The translations under genes and the position numbers were made by a program. The notes beneath the pieces were generated by a model that worked only from the letters and a program-made list of their open reading frames with translations, was not told the DNA's origin and searched no databases. A stretch of 64,000 bases of DNA from an uncultured Subdoligranulum sp. (GTDB lineage Bacteria > Bacillota > Clostridia > Oscillospirales > Ruminococcaceae). Below are positions 10,401-20,175 of the stretch, one piece after another (position 1 is the first letter of the stretch; every line of letters begins with the position of its first letter). Location of the stretch: assembly GCF_963931595.1 (NCBI RefSeq), contig NZ_OZ007030.1, positions 372,001-436,000 on the forward strand, read 5' to 3'.

Positions 10401-10968
10401 GCGGTACGATTTCCTGAAAGCCCAGGTCACCGACGTGGAGAAGGCCAAGGCCGAACTCACCAAGATGATCGCCGAGCTGTGCAGCGAGATGGAGGAACTG
10501 TTCACCAGCTCTTTCAAGGAGATTAACCGTCACTTCGGCCATATCTTCCGGGAGCTGTTCGGCGGCGGCCACGCCCGGCTGTATCTGTCCGACGAGAACA
10601 ACGTCCTGGAATCCGGCATCGAGATCGAAGTCTCGCCGCCGGGCAAGGTCATCAAGAACCTCAGCGCCCTGTCGGGCGGCGAGCAGGCCCTGGTGGCCAT
10701 CTCCATCTATTTTGCCATCCTCAACGTGAACCCGGCGCCCTTCTGCATCCTGGACGAGATCGAAGCCGCCCTCGACGATGTGAACGTGGTGCGCTATGCC
10801 CAGTATCTGCGCCGGATGACCGAGCATACCCAGTTCATCGTCATCACCCACCGCCGCGGCACCATGGAGGCCGCCGACGTGCTGTACGGTGTGACCATGC
10901 AGGAGGACGGCGTCTCCAAGATTCTGCGTCTCGACCTCGAGAACGTCAGTGCCGACCTGATCTCTTGA
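7411..10968 (+). CDS. smc: Chromosome segregation protein SMC
   Basis: Condensin ATPase of 1185 residues, the full family length. The Walker A motif GPNGSGKSN lies near residue 32, followed by SIRWVLGETSSKQLRG. Two long heptad-rich coiled coils flank a hinge at about residues 515-680 (RRLRGIIGPVAG to GGSFTGGSTARSVG). The C-terminal head carries the ABC signature LSGGEQALVAI and Walker B FCILDEIEAALDD. The coding sequence is full of GCC/GAG/CAG codons (Ala, Glu, Gln) from the coiled coil. It starts at 7411 after AAGGAGA, 9 bases past the rnc stop. The kleisin partners ScpA and ScpB are not in the window. Confidence 0.98.
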   Translation: MRLKELEIQGFKSFPDRTKITIGNGITGVVGPNGSGKSNISDSIRWVLGETSSKQLRGSGKMEDVIFGGTQTRGAMGYASVALTIDNSDHGLDMDADEVTIGRRYYRSGESEYSINGQNVRLKDVYELLLDTGLGRDGYAIVGQGRIAEIVGAKSGERREIFEEASGIAKYRYRKNEAERRLAAAEGNLERLRDILGELEKRVGPLKRDSEKAQQFLELSATRKSLEVTLWVDAIRRANESLRDQQRKYEAAQADYERLSRQLDEFDARSNSLREQAQGYVLQVEQANADIRALTEQNAGSESQVAVLKNESEHSRFRIDEANAELERVGQGRQSIEKEAAEHRAAIEKLQAGLTALDEGIAALRENLRALEEKAAASGQRRDVIDAAMARLQDTATSAKVRIAAARTAADAADARRTEAEHQVQEARAAAEKAEGEKAQATRRLQEAEEAVTRNDNIKAGLKLKLESRRRQQAEAADALQKADRERSNASQRIHILEELERNMDGYQQSVKSVMRAAAGRRLRGIIGPVAGILTVRKGYEVAIETALGFALQNIVVEDQGCARAAIAFLKEERAGRATFLPLDTVQGSRFNGRLSGTAEVAADLVTTDPKYQHIIDNLLGRIIVVEDLTEASAVARNLGYRNRIVTLDGQVINAGGSFTGGSTARSVGVFSRKQELDELRKKLTKLDEKHAQAEKELAARKAEVDNLTAQLSGAEAEGMTAASERLRASLDLDRLNGAVAQYGETLRTLQQEVEAQQQARAASDAEYTAAEAERQKAEAELEQYAAELAQLGESTGSLTAERETITQQLSEKQMQRLADEKDISLHQASLESLESRTGENDARVRELQASIQAARTQIEANQLKIAEIERARGENQQKIAAAEEVIRTANAARMETESASAKLAQENRTLTDEREKMSGEMARLAERRTAAENELNDTNTKLWEEYQLTDTEARALCVPFDSLTELRRQVAETRSRIRALGNVNVGAIDEYKEVKERYDFLKAQVTDVEKAKAELTKMIAELCSEMEELFTSSFKEINRHFGHIFRELFGGGHARLYLSDENNVLESGIEIEVSPPGKVIKNLSALSGGEQALVAISIYFAILNVNPAPFCILDEIEAALDDVNVVRYAQYLRRMTEHTQFIVITHRRGTMEAADVLYGVTMQEDGVSKILRLDLENVSADLIS

Positions 10969-10984
10969 TCCCAAGGAGGGCCCC

Positions 10985-11950
10985 ATGTTTTTCTTTAAAA
11001 AGCGCAACATCTCGGAAAAAGAGTTTGAAGAACAGCAGAAGATGCAGCGCGGTCTGGAAAAGACCCGCACCGGCTTCTTCCAGAACATCCTCAACACTCT
11101 GACCAACTGCCAGATCGACGACGATCTCTACAACGACCTGGAGGAACAGCTGATCCTGGCCGACGTGGGCCCCGCCTGCGCGGTGCGGCTGGTGGACGAG
11201 CTGCGGGACGAGGTGGAGAAAAACCACCTCAAGACCGGCGAGGAAGCACTCAACGCCTTGCGGAGCATCCTCTGCCAGGAACTGACCCCCCGGTATCCCC
11301 TGGAACTGGACGGTCACCCGGCGGTGATCCTCGTCATCGGCGTCAACGGCGTGGGTAAGACCACCACCATCGCCAAGCTGGCCCACCTCTATAAGGAGGA
11401 GGGCCGCCGGGTCATGCTGGCCGCCGGCGATACCTTCCGTGCCGCCGCCAGCGAGCAGCTGGAACTGTGGGCCGACCGAGCCGGCGTGCCGCTGGTCCAG
11501 GCCGGGCAGGGGGCCGATCCCGCCGCCGTCATCTTCGACGCGGTGAAGAGCGCCACCGCCAAAGGCTACGATATGGTCATCGCCGACACGGCGGGCCGTC
11601 TGCACAACAAGAAGGGCCTGATGGACGAGCTGGGCAAGATCTCCCGCAGCGTCAAGAAGGCCAGCCCCGAGGCAAGTCTCGAAGTGCTGCTGGTGCTGGA
11701 CGCCATCACCGGCCAGAACGCCATCAGCCAGGCGGAGGAATTCTGCCGGGCCGCCGGTGCCACCGGCGTGGTGCTCACCAAGCTGGACGGCACCCCCAAG
11801 GGCGGCTGTGCCGTCAGCGTCTGGGAAAACCTGGGCCTGCCCATCCGGTTCGTGGGCGTGGGCGAGAAGATCGACGATCTCATGCCCTTCGACGCCCAGA
11901 CCTTTGTGGAGTCGCTGCTGCCCGAAGTGCCCACCCATAAGGAGGACTGA
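10985..11950 (+). CDS. ftsY: Signal recognition particle receptor FtsY
   Basis: SRP-receptor GTPase that delivers ribosomes to the Sec translocon. It has 321 residues. There is only a short charged N-terminal tail (MFFFKKRNISEKEF) in place of the long acidic A-domain of E. coli FtsY. An NG unit follows, with G1 GVNGVGKTTT near residue 119, the FtsY-typical DTFRAAASEQL, G3 DTAGR, and a TKLDGTPKGG motif. The ATG at 10985 follows AAGGAGG, 16 bases after smc. The smc-ftsY pairing is conserved in Firmicutes. Confidence 0.97.
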   Translation: MFFFKKRNISEKEFEEQQKMQRGLEKTRTGFFQNILNTLTNCQIDDDLYNDLEEQLILADVGPACAVRLVDELRDEVEKNHLKTGEEALNALRSILCQELTPRYPLELDGHPAVILVIGVNGVGKTTTIAKLAHLYKEEGRRVMLAAGDTFRAAASEQLELWADRAGVPLVQAGQGADPAAVIFDAVKSATAKGYDMVIADTAGRLHNKKGLMDELGKISRSVKKASPEASLEVLLVLDAITGQNAISQAEEFCRAAGATGVVLTKLDGTPKGGCAVSVWENLGLPIRFVGVGEKIDDLMPFDAQTFVESLLPEVPTHKED

Positions 11951-11953
11951 CCC

Positions 11954-12589
11954 ATGCTGATCTGTGCTGCCAGCAACAATGCCGGCAAACTGAAGGAACT
12001 GCGCCGCATCCTGGAGCGGATGGGCCATGAGGTGAAGAGCCTGCGGGAACTGGGCATTACCCTGGACCCCGAGGAGACCGGCACCACCTTTGCGGAGAAT
12101 GCCCGCATCAAGGCCGAAGCCTTCTGCAAGGCCAGCGGCCTGCCCACCGTGGCCGATGATTCCGGCCTCTGCGTGGATGCCCTGAACGGCGCCCCCGGCG
12201 TCTACAGCGCCCGGTATTGCGGGCACCATGGCGACGATGCCGCCAACAACGCCAAACTCCTGCGGGAGATGGCGGGCGTCCCCGAAGAAAAGCGCACCGC
12301 CCGGTTTGTGTCGGCGGTCTGCTTCCTGCTGCCCGACGGCCGGGAACTGCTGGTGGAGGGCGAATGCCCCGGCAGCGTGGCCTTCACCGGGACCGGTTCC
12401 AACGGCTTCGGCTACGACCCGCTGTTCATTCCCGACCGGGTGGGCCTGCCGGACGGTACCACCGCCGAAAACACCGCCCGCCGCAGCTACGCCGAGCTGG
12501 CCGACGGGGAAAAGGACGCCATCAGCCACCGGGGCCGCGCCATGGAGAAGCTGGACGCTCAGCTGCCGGCCTTCCTGGGCCAGGCGTAA
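11954..12589 (+). CDS. rdgB: XTP/dITP diphosphatase (RdgB/HAM1 family)
   Basis: House-cleaning pyrophosphatase that hydrolyses XTP, dITP and ITP to monophosphates. The 211-residue product begins MLICAASNNAGKLKEL, close to the HAM1 signature (A-x-x-N-x-x-K). It has the catalytic stretch VADDSGLCVDALNGAPGVYS and ends with FGYDPLFIPD and SHRGRAMEKL, all typical of the family. The ATG at 11954 lies 3 bases after the ftsY stop (TGACCCATG), and ftsY's own end (AAGGAGG) supplies the ribosome site, so the two are translationally coupled. Confidence 0.95.
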   Translation: MLICAASNNAGKLKELRRILERMGHEVKSLRELGITLDPEETGTTFAENARIKAEAFCKASGLPTVADDSGLCVDALNGAPGVYSARYCGHHGDDAANNAKLLREMAGVPEEKRTARFVSAVCFLLPDGRELLVEGECPGSVAFTGTGSNGFGYDPLFIPDRVGLPDGTTAENTARRSYAELADGEKDAISHRGRAMEKLDAQLPAFLGQA

Positions 12590-12613
12590 CCCAACATCAT
12601 AAGGAGAGACGAT

Positions 12614-12913
12614 ATGCTCAACAGCAAACAGCGTGCCGCCCTGCGCGGCGCCGCCAACACCCTGGACCCGGTCTTCCAGATCGGCAAGGGGGAGATCGAC
12701 GAGACCCTGATCCAGGGCGTGGCCGACTGTCTGGCCGCCCGGGAGCTCATCAAGGTGAAGGTGCTGGAAAACAGCGAGTATTCCGCCAAGGAGGCCGCGA
12801 ACATCCTGGCCGAGGCCCTGTCCGCCGACTGTGTGCAGGTCATCGGCCGCAAGTTCGTGCTTTTCAAGCAGAAACCCAAGGAGAGCGCCTACACCGCCAT
12901 TCTGGCAAAATGA
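12614..12913 (+). CDS. yhbY: YhbY-family RNA-binding protein (CRM domain)
   Basis: Small ribosome-associated protein of 99 residues, consisting almost wholly of one CRM domain. It begins LNSKQRAALRGAAN and has the RNA-binding loop QIGKGEIDE (family G-K-G motif). It ends VIGRKFVLFKQ. The family associates with pre-50S particles. The ribosome site AAGGAGAG precedes the ATG. The last codons overlap the following nadD start by ATGA. The yhbY-nadD-yqeK-rsfS order is a standard Firmicute cluster, which supports the call. Confidence 0.94.
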   Translation: MLNSKQRAALRGAANTLDPVFQIGKGEIDETLIQGVADCLAARELIKVKVLENSEYSAKEAANILAEALSADCVQVIGRKFVLFKQKPKESAYTAILAK

Positions 12914-14109
12914 AAAAGGTACTTTTGTACGGCGGCACCTTTGACCCGCCTCACAACGGCCACATCAACAACCTGCGGGCCGCGCTGGAGCTGGTGCAGC
13001 CCGACCGGGTCATCGTCATGCCGGCGGGCATTCCGCCCCATAAAGCGGCCAGTGCTACGCCGGGCGAGGTGCGCCTGGCCATGTGCGACTGTTTCAAGGC
13101 GCTGTCTCCCCTGGTGGAGGTCAGCGACTGGGAACTGCGCCAGGGCGGCCGCAGTTTTACGGTGCACACGATGGAGATGCTGCGCGCGCGGTTCCCTGAC
13201 GCCGCGCTGTACTTAAGCGTGGGCAGCGATATGCTGCTGACCTTCCAGCTGTGGTGCCGCTGGCAGGATATCCTGCAGATGGCCACCCTGGTGGTGGAAA
13301 GCCGCCGCCCCGGGGACGATGCCGCACTGGCCGAGGCAGCCCGGGTGCTGGAAGGCTACGGCGGCCGGGTGCTGTTTGCCCGGGCCGAGAGTTATCCCTG
13401 TGCCTCCAGCGATCTGCGCACGGGGAAGATCCCCCGCGCCCGGTGGGGACAGTATCTGCCGCCGTCGGTGCTGCAGGTGATCGAAACCAGGGGGCTCTAC
13501 CGGCAGGCAACACCCCCGCGCCAAGGAGGAACTGGTATCATGACCTGTGAAGAAGCGAAGGAACTGGTCAAACCGCGCCTGAGCCACAAGCGCTGGACCC
13601 ACACCAAAAATGTAAAAAAAATGGCAGTACAGCTGGCCGAGCGGTGGGGCGAAAACCCCGAAAAAGCTGCTCTGGCGGCCCTTTTGCACGACAGTGCCAA
13701 GGAGCTGCCCCGGGAAGCCCTGTTGCAGATTTTTGCCGATAATGCTATAATAGCAGAAAATGCCCCGGCACGTCCTGCGGCCATCTGGCACGGCATTGCC
13801 GCCGCCATTCTGGCCGAAAAGATGTGGGGGGTGACCGACCCGGAAATCCTGTCGGCCATCCGCTGCCACACCACCGGCAAGCCGGGCATGAGCCTGCTGG
13901 ACAAGATCCTCTACCTGGCCGATATGACCAGCGACGAGCGTGACTGGCCGGGCGTGGAGGAACTGCGCCGCCTGGAGATGGAGGATCTGGACAAAGCGCT
14001 TTTGGTGGCGCTGAAGCAGAGCATTGATTTTGTAAAAGAAAAGGGCGGCGCGCTGGATCCCGAAAGCGTGGCCGCATACGAGTACCAAAAGGCGCAGCTG
14101 GGATGCTGA
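12910..14109 (+). CDS. nadD: Fused nicotinate-nucleotide adenylyltransferase / HD-domain YqeK
   Basis: One uninterrupted frame of 399 residues joins two enzymes that are usually separate genes. Residues 1-200 are NadD, which makes deamido-NAD from NaMN and ATP: GGTFDPPHNGH nucleotidyltransferase motif, PAGIPPHK, and the late YPCASSDLR stretch in place of the usual ISSTxIR. Residues 211-399 are a YqeK-type HD phosphohydrolase (Ap4A hydrolase family). It has H in RWTHTKNV, HD in LLHDSAKEL and a later HGIAAAI. No stop separates them, but a strong internal ribosome site (AAGGAGGA, 13523-13530) precedes an in-frame ATG at 13540. Free YqeK of 189 residues may therefore also be made. Start at 12910 overlaps the yhbY stop. 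Confidence 0.93.
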   Translation: MKKVLLYGGTFDPPHNGHINNLRAALELVQPDRVIVMPAGIPPHKAASATPGEVRLAMCDCFKALSPLVEVSDWELRQGGRSFTVHTMEMLRARFPDAALYLSVGSDMLLTFQLWCRWQDILQMATLVVESRRPGDDAALAEAARVLEGYGGRVLFARAESYPCASSDLRTGKIPRARWGQYLPPSVLQVIETRGLYRQATPPRQGGTGIMTCEEAKELVKPRLSHKRWTHTKNVKKMAVQLAERWGENPEKAALAALLHDSAKELPREALLQIFADNAIIAENAPARPAAIWHGIAAAILAEKMWGVTDPEILSAIRCHTTGKPGMSLLDKILYLADMTSDERDWPGVEELRRLEMEDLDKALLVALKQSIDFVKEKGGALDPESVAAYEYQKAQLGC

Positions 14110-14158
14110 CCCCCTGCGCCCCAGACTGTGAAATGCGTTCAACAGGGAGGAAACGTCC

Positions 14159-16066
14159 ATGAGCGAACCGCGTAAGCTCCACACCGGCGGGGCATCGGGC
14201 AGCCCGTATTCGGCTGGCTCGTCCCGGCCGTCCGGTTCCGGCATGCCGGACCAGGATCAGTACGAAGCCGCACGCCGCCGCGCCCAGCAGCTGGCCAGTC
14301 AGAATGCACGCCGCCGGGTGGTGCAGCAGCCTGTGCGCACCGCGCAGGGGCGCCATATCAACCAGCATCCGGTTCAGGAGGAACCGGTCCAGACTCCGCC
14401 ACCGGCCGAGGCCCAGACCCCGCCGCCGGTGCAGGAGCCGGAAGCACCCCGTGAACTGACCCGTGCCCAGCGCCAGGCCATGGCCTACCGCGCCGCGGCG
14501 GAGCGCAAGTACGGCAACACCGCCAGCTTCCCGGCCCAGCGCCGCACGGTGCGCCAGCCCTCCCAGGGCGGCACCCAGGCGGCCCGCCCCCAGACCCGCC
14601 GCCTGGACACCGACCAGCGCCGCAGCAGCCGCCCGGCGCCCGCGGCCCCCGCGGAGGCTCCCGCTTCGGGCGGAATCCGGATGGAGGAGGAAACGCCCCG
14701 CCGCCGCGCCCCCGAGGCCGGCGCCGAAAAATCCACCTACCGCGCCGGAGAATCCGGCAGTGCCGGCGGCGGCCGCAAGCCGCCCCGGGACGGCGATGCG
14801 CCCCGCGGCAAGAAGAGCGGCAAAAAAGGGGATGACGGCGGCAAGAAGGGCAAGAAGAAAAAGAAGAAGGGCCTGTGGTGGAAGATCCTGCTCATCACCC
14901 TGTGCATCATCCTGCTCATCTTCGGCGGTGCCTACGCCCTGATCATGGCGGCCATTGCCCCCTCGGGCGGCGCCATCAAGATCAGCCAGCTGATCAACAC
15001 CCCCAAGGAATTCCAGGGCAAGGAACTGAACATCCTGGTCACCGGTGTGGACCGTTCCAGCACCGACGACCTGTCGGCCGGCGCCGCCAACGACTCCAAC
15101 GTCAACGACGGCATGACCGATATGATCCTCTACGTCCATTTCAATAACGAGACGGGCGAACTGAAGATGCTGCAGATCCCCCGCGACACCATGGTCACCA
15201 CCGATACCAGCGTCTCGGCCAACTACCGCATCAACGGCGTGGCCAAGACCCAGGGATCCGACAACAACAACAATATGGCCGCCCTCTGCGAGCTGGTGGC
15301 CGATCAGTACAAGCTGCCCATCGACGGTTATGTGACCATCCGCCTCGAAATGCTCACCGAACTGGTGGACCTCTTCGGCGGCGTGGAGATCTACGTTCCC
15401 TTTGATGTGGACTACGCGGCTTTGGGCCTGGGCGACAGCAAGATCAGCGCCGGATACCAGACGCTGAACGGCGCCTCCATGGAATTCCTGCTCCGTGCCC
15501 GTAAGGTTTACCCCGACGGCGACATCGGCCGTCTGAACATGCAGCGTCAGTTCTACGCGGCGCTCTTCCGCAAGCTGAAGAGCATCGGCAATATCTGGGA
15601 CGTGGCCAAGCTGACCCCGGCGGTGCTCAACTATATGGAGACCGACCTCAGCGCCTCCCAGCTGATCAGCTTTGCGGTCAGCCTGCTCAATGTGGACAGC
15701 AGCAAGATCATGATCTGCCAGATGCCGGTCATCAATGGCCCGAAGTACCAGGGCGAGTCGCTGCTCTATCCGGCCCGCCAGGAGGACGCCGACCTGCTCA
15801 ACCAGTATTTCCGCGAGAATACCGGCCCGGTGGACGCCAGCCAGCTGAACCTCTGCGACAACGTCGTGGATCTGTCCGGCTACACCGCCACCGATCCCAA
15901 CGTGCAGTATATGGGCAGCCTGATGAGTGATGCCGACACGGCCCAGCATGACAACAACCTGGATGGTTCCAACCAGGTCGTCGACGTGACCGAGAGCGAG
16001 AGCACCGATACCAGCAGTTCGTCGGACAGCAGTTCCGGGGACAGCTCCAGTGACTCCGCCGCCTGA
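14159..16066 (+). CDS. LytR-CpsA-Psr (LCP) family cell-wall glycopolymer ligase
   Basis: Membrane-anchored phosphotransferase expected to attach teichoic-acid-like polymers or capsule to peptidoglycan. It has 635 residues. About 235 N-terminal residues are a Pro/Gln/Arg-rich, apparently disordered cytoplasmic region ending in a Gly/Lys run. One transmembrane helix follows (ILLITLCIILLIFGGAYAL, about 243-262). The extracytoplasmic LCP domain has ILVTGVDRS, DGMTDMILYVHF, the polyprenyl-phosphate motif LQIPRDTMV and INGVAKTQGSDNNNN. The last 35 residues are Ser/Asp-rich. Start ATG at 14159 follows GGGAGGAAA. The very long cytoplasmic tail is unusual for the family. Confidence 0.92.
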   Translation: MSEPRKLHTGGASGSPYSAGSSRPSGSGMPDQDQYEAARRRAQQLASQNARRRVVQQPVRTAQGRHINQHPVQEEPVQTPPPAEAQTPPPVQEPEAPRELTRAQRQAMAYRAAAERKYGNTASFPAQRRTVRQPSQGGTQAARPQTRRLDTDQRRSSRPAPAAPAEAPASGGIRMEEETPRRRAPEAGAEKSTYRAGESGSAGGGRKPPRDGDAPRGKKSGKKGDDGGKKGKKKKKKGLWWKILLITLCIILLIFGGAYALIMAAIAPSGGAIKISQLINTPKEFQGKELNILVTGVDRSSTDDLSAGAANDSNVNDGMTDMILYVHFNNETGELKMLQIPRDTMVTTDTSVSANYRINGVAKTQGSDNNNNMAALCELVADQYKLPIDGYVTIRLEMLTELVDLFGGVEIYVPFDVDYAALGLGDSKISAGYQTLNGASMEFLLRARKVYPDGDIGRLNMQRQFYAALFRKLKSIGNIWDVAKLTPAVLNYMETDLSASQLISFAVSLLNVDSSKIMICQMPVINGPKYQGESLLYPARQEDADLLNQYFRENTGPVDASQLNLCDNVVDLSGYTATDPNVQYMGSLMSDADTAQHDNNLDGSNQVVDVTESESTDTSSSSDSSSGDSSSDSAA

Positions 16067-16091
16067 TATACAAGAGGAGTTTTATCTGATT

Positions 16092-16466
16092 ATGGAAAGC
16101 AGAGAACTTGCCATCCGTCTGGCCCGCGCGCTGGACGCCAAAAAGGCCCTCAACGTCCACATTCTGGCCGTGGAGGATCTGACCACCGTGACCGAATACT
16201 TCGTCATCGCCACCGGCACTTCCACCACCCATGTGGGGGCCCTGGCCGATGAGGCGGAGTTCCAGCTGGGCCGCGAGGGCGTCAACGTCCTGCGCACCGA
16301 GGGTCACGACGGCAAACGCTGGGTGTTGCTGGATTACGGCAGCGTCATTGTGCATGTCTTTACGCAGGAAGCGCATGACTATTACGACCTGGAACATCTC
16401 TGGGCCGATGCGACGCCTGTGCCTGCCAGCGAATGGCTGGAAGAAAAAACGGATGCCGCCGAGTAA
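16092..16466 (+). CDS. rsfS: Ribosomal silencing factor RsfS
   Basis: Binds uL14 on the 50S subunit and blocks subunit joining under nutrient stress. The 124-residue product shows the family hallmarks [18 protein letters not shown] and [21 protein letters not shown], then [20 protein letters not shown]. The ATG at 16092 follows AAGAGGAG. A longer frame from 16050 would overlap the LCP gene and lacks a ribosome site. It is followed 29 bases later by leuS, and the stop region contains GGGGAGAG for leuS. Confidence 0.96.
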   Translation: MESRELAIRLARALDAKKALNVHILAVEDLTTVTEYFVIATGTSTTHVGALADEAEFQLGREGVNVLRTEGHDGKRWVLLDYGSVIVHVFTQEAHDYYDLEHLWADATPVPASEWLEEKTDAAE

Positions 16467-16495
16467 GGGGCATCCACAGTGGGGAGAGAGTTATT

Positions 16496-19039
<2,544 letters not shown>

Positions 19040-19053
19040 TTGAAAAAGCATCC

Positions 19054-19087
19054 GGGTGCCGTCCCTGCGGGGGCGGCACCCTTTTTC
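19054..19087 (+). terminator. Rho-independent terminator after leuS
   Basis: An 8-bp stem (GGGTGCCG / CGGCACCC, 19054-19061 with 19074-19081) around a G-rich loop is followed by five T residues. It closes the operon that ends with leuS. Confidence 0.85.
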
Positions 19088-19093
19088 TGTCTA

Positions 19094-19122
19094 TTTACAA
19101 TATCCCCCAAAAACGGTATAAT
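19094..19122 (+). promoter_or_regulatory. Sigma-A-type promoter for the GT2 gene
   Basis: The -35 box TTTACA (19094-19099) and a perfect -10 TATAAT (19117-19122) are separated by exactly 17 bases, immediately downstream of the leuS terminator and about 50 bases before the glycosyltransferase start. Confidence 0.8.
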
Positions 19123-19172
19123 AAAACCATATCACAAAATGCCGTTACAGGGCAGGAAAGCAGGTTCAACCC

Positions 19173-20114
19173 ATGCTGATCAGTCTGATCGTTCCGTGTT
19201 ATAACGAAGAGGAATCCATGCCGCTCTTTTACAAGGAAGCCAGCCGTGTGGCGGGCGAGATGGGCAAGAGCCACGGCGCGGATTTTGAGTTTATCTTTAT
19301 CGACGACGGTTCCCGGGACGGCACCCTGCGGGTGGCCCGGGAACTCCATGCGCTGGACCCCCGGGTACGGTATGTCTCCTTCAGCCGCAACTTCGGCAAG
19401 GAGGCCGGCATCTACGCCGGGCTGCAGGCGGCCAGGGGGGACTATGTAGCCACCATGGACGCCGACCTGCAGGACCCGCCTTCGCTGCTGCCCGCCATGC
19501 TGGACACGCTGCTCTCCGGGGAGTATGACTGCGCCGCCACCCGCCGCACCACCCGCAAGGGGGAGCCGCCGCTGCGCAGCTGGTTTGCCCGGAAATTCTA
19601 CCAGATCATCAACAAGATGTCCGACACCGAGATCGTGGACGGCGCCCGGGATTTCCGGCTCATGAGCCGCAAGATGGTCAACGCCGTGCTCAGCATGGCG
19701 GAGTACAACCGGTTCAGCAAGGGCATCTTCAGCTGGGTGGGCTTCAAGACCAAGTGGTTCGACTACGAGAACATCGAGCGGGTAGCCGGCACCACCAAGT
19801 GGAACTTCTGGGGGTTGTTCAAGTACTCCATCGAGGGCATCGTGGGCTTCTCCACCACGCCGCTGCTGGTGGCGGCGGGGGCCGGCGTGCTGTTCTGCAT
19901 CCTGGCTTTCATCGGCATCCTCTTTGTCATCATCCGGGCACTGGCCTTCGGTGACCCCACCTCGGGCTGGCCCAGCATGGTCTGCATCATCCTGCTGTGC
20001 AGCGGCGTGCAGCTGTTCTGCACCGGCATCGTGGGCGAATACCTGGCCAAGACCTACCTGGAGGTCAAGCACCGCCCCATCTACATCGTGGCGGAAACCG
20101 AGGAAGACCGGTAA
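19173..20114 (+). CDS. GT2-family membrane glycosyltransferase (DPM1/GtrB-like)
   Basis: Probably transfers a sugar from a nucleotide donor to undecaprenyl phosphate on the inner face of the membrane. It has 313 residues. The GT-A domain shows SLIVPCYNEEESMPLF, the donor-binding FIDDGSRDGT, and the metal motif TMDADLQDPP near residue 95. Two C-terminal hydrophobic segments follow (about 230-260 and 268-292), the GtrB/YkcC-like topology. The ATG at 19173 follows AGGAAAGCAGG. It is a single-gene unit with its own promoter and a shared terminator. The sugar cannot be told from sequence. The usual partner (a GtrA flippase or GT-C protein) is not adjacent. Confidence 0.88.
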   Translation: MLISLIVPCYNEEESMPLFYKEASRVAGEMGKSHGADFEFIFIDDGSRDGTLRVARELHALDPRVRYVSFSRNFGKEAGIYAGLQAARGDYVATMDADLQDPPSLLPAMLDTLLSGEYDCAATRRTTRKGEPPLRSWFARKFYQIINKMSDTEIVDGARDFRLMSRKMVNAVLSMAEYNRFSKGIFSWVGFKTKWFDYENIERVAGTTKWNFWGLFKYSIEGIVGFSTTPLLVAAGAGVLFCILAFIGILFVIIRALAFGDPTSGWPSMVCIILLCSGVQLFCTGIVGEYLAKTYLEVKHRPIYIVAETEEDR

Positions 20115-20125
20115 CAACCAAAACA

Positions 20126-20160
20126 AAAAATCCCGGCGGGAATTTCCCGTCGGGATTTTT
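20126..20160. terminator. Bidirectional terminator between GT2 gene and feoAB
   Basis: A long inverted repeat with AAAAATCCCG on the left and CGGGATTTTT on the right, with GC-rich inner pairing. It carries A residues on the left and T residues on the right, so it can stop transcription from both converging genes. Confidence 0.8.
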
Positions 20161-20175
20161 GTTATGTAGCAGAAA

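Noticed and set aside
5626..11106. An 1826-codon open frame on the minus strand opposite smc
   Set aside because: It is the complement of the G+C-rich plsX, rnc and smc codons, has no recognisable domain (long Gly/Ala/Leu/His runs) and lies opposite certain genes.
19040..19172. A small RNA between leuS and the GT2 gene
   Set aside because: The structure there is fully explained by the leuS terminator and a consensus promoter for the next gene.
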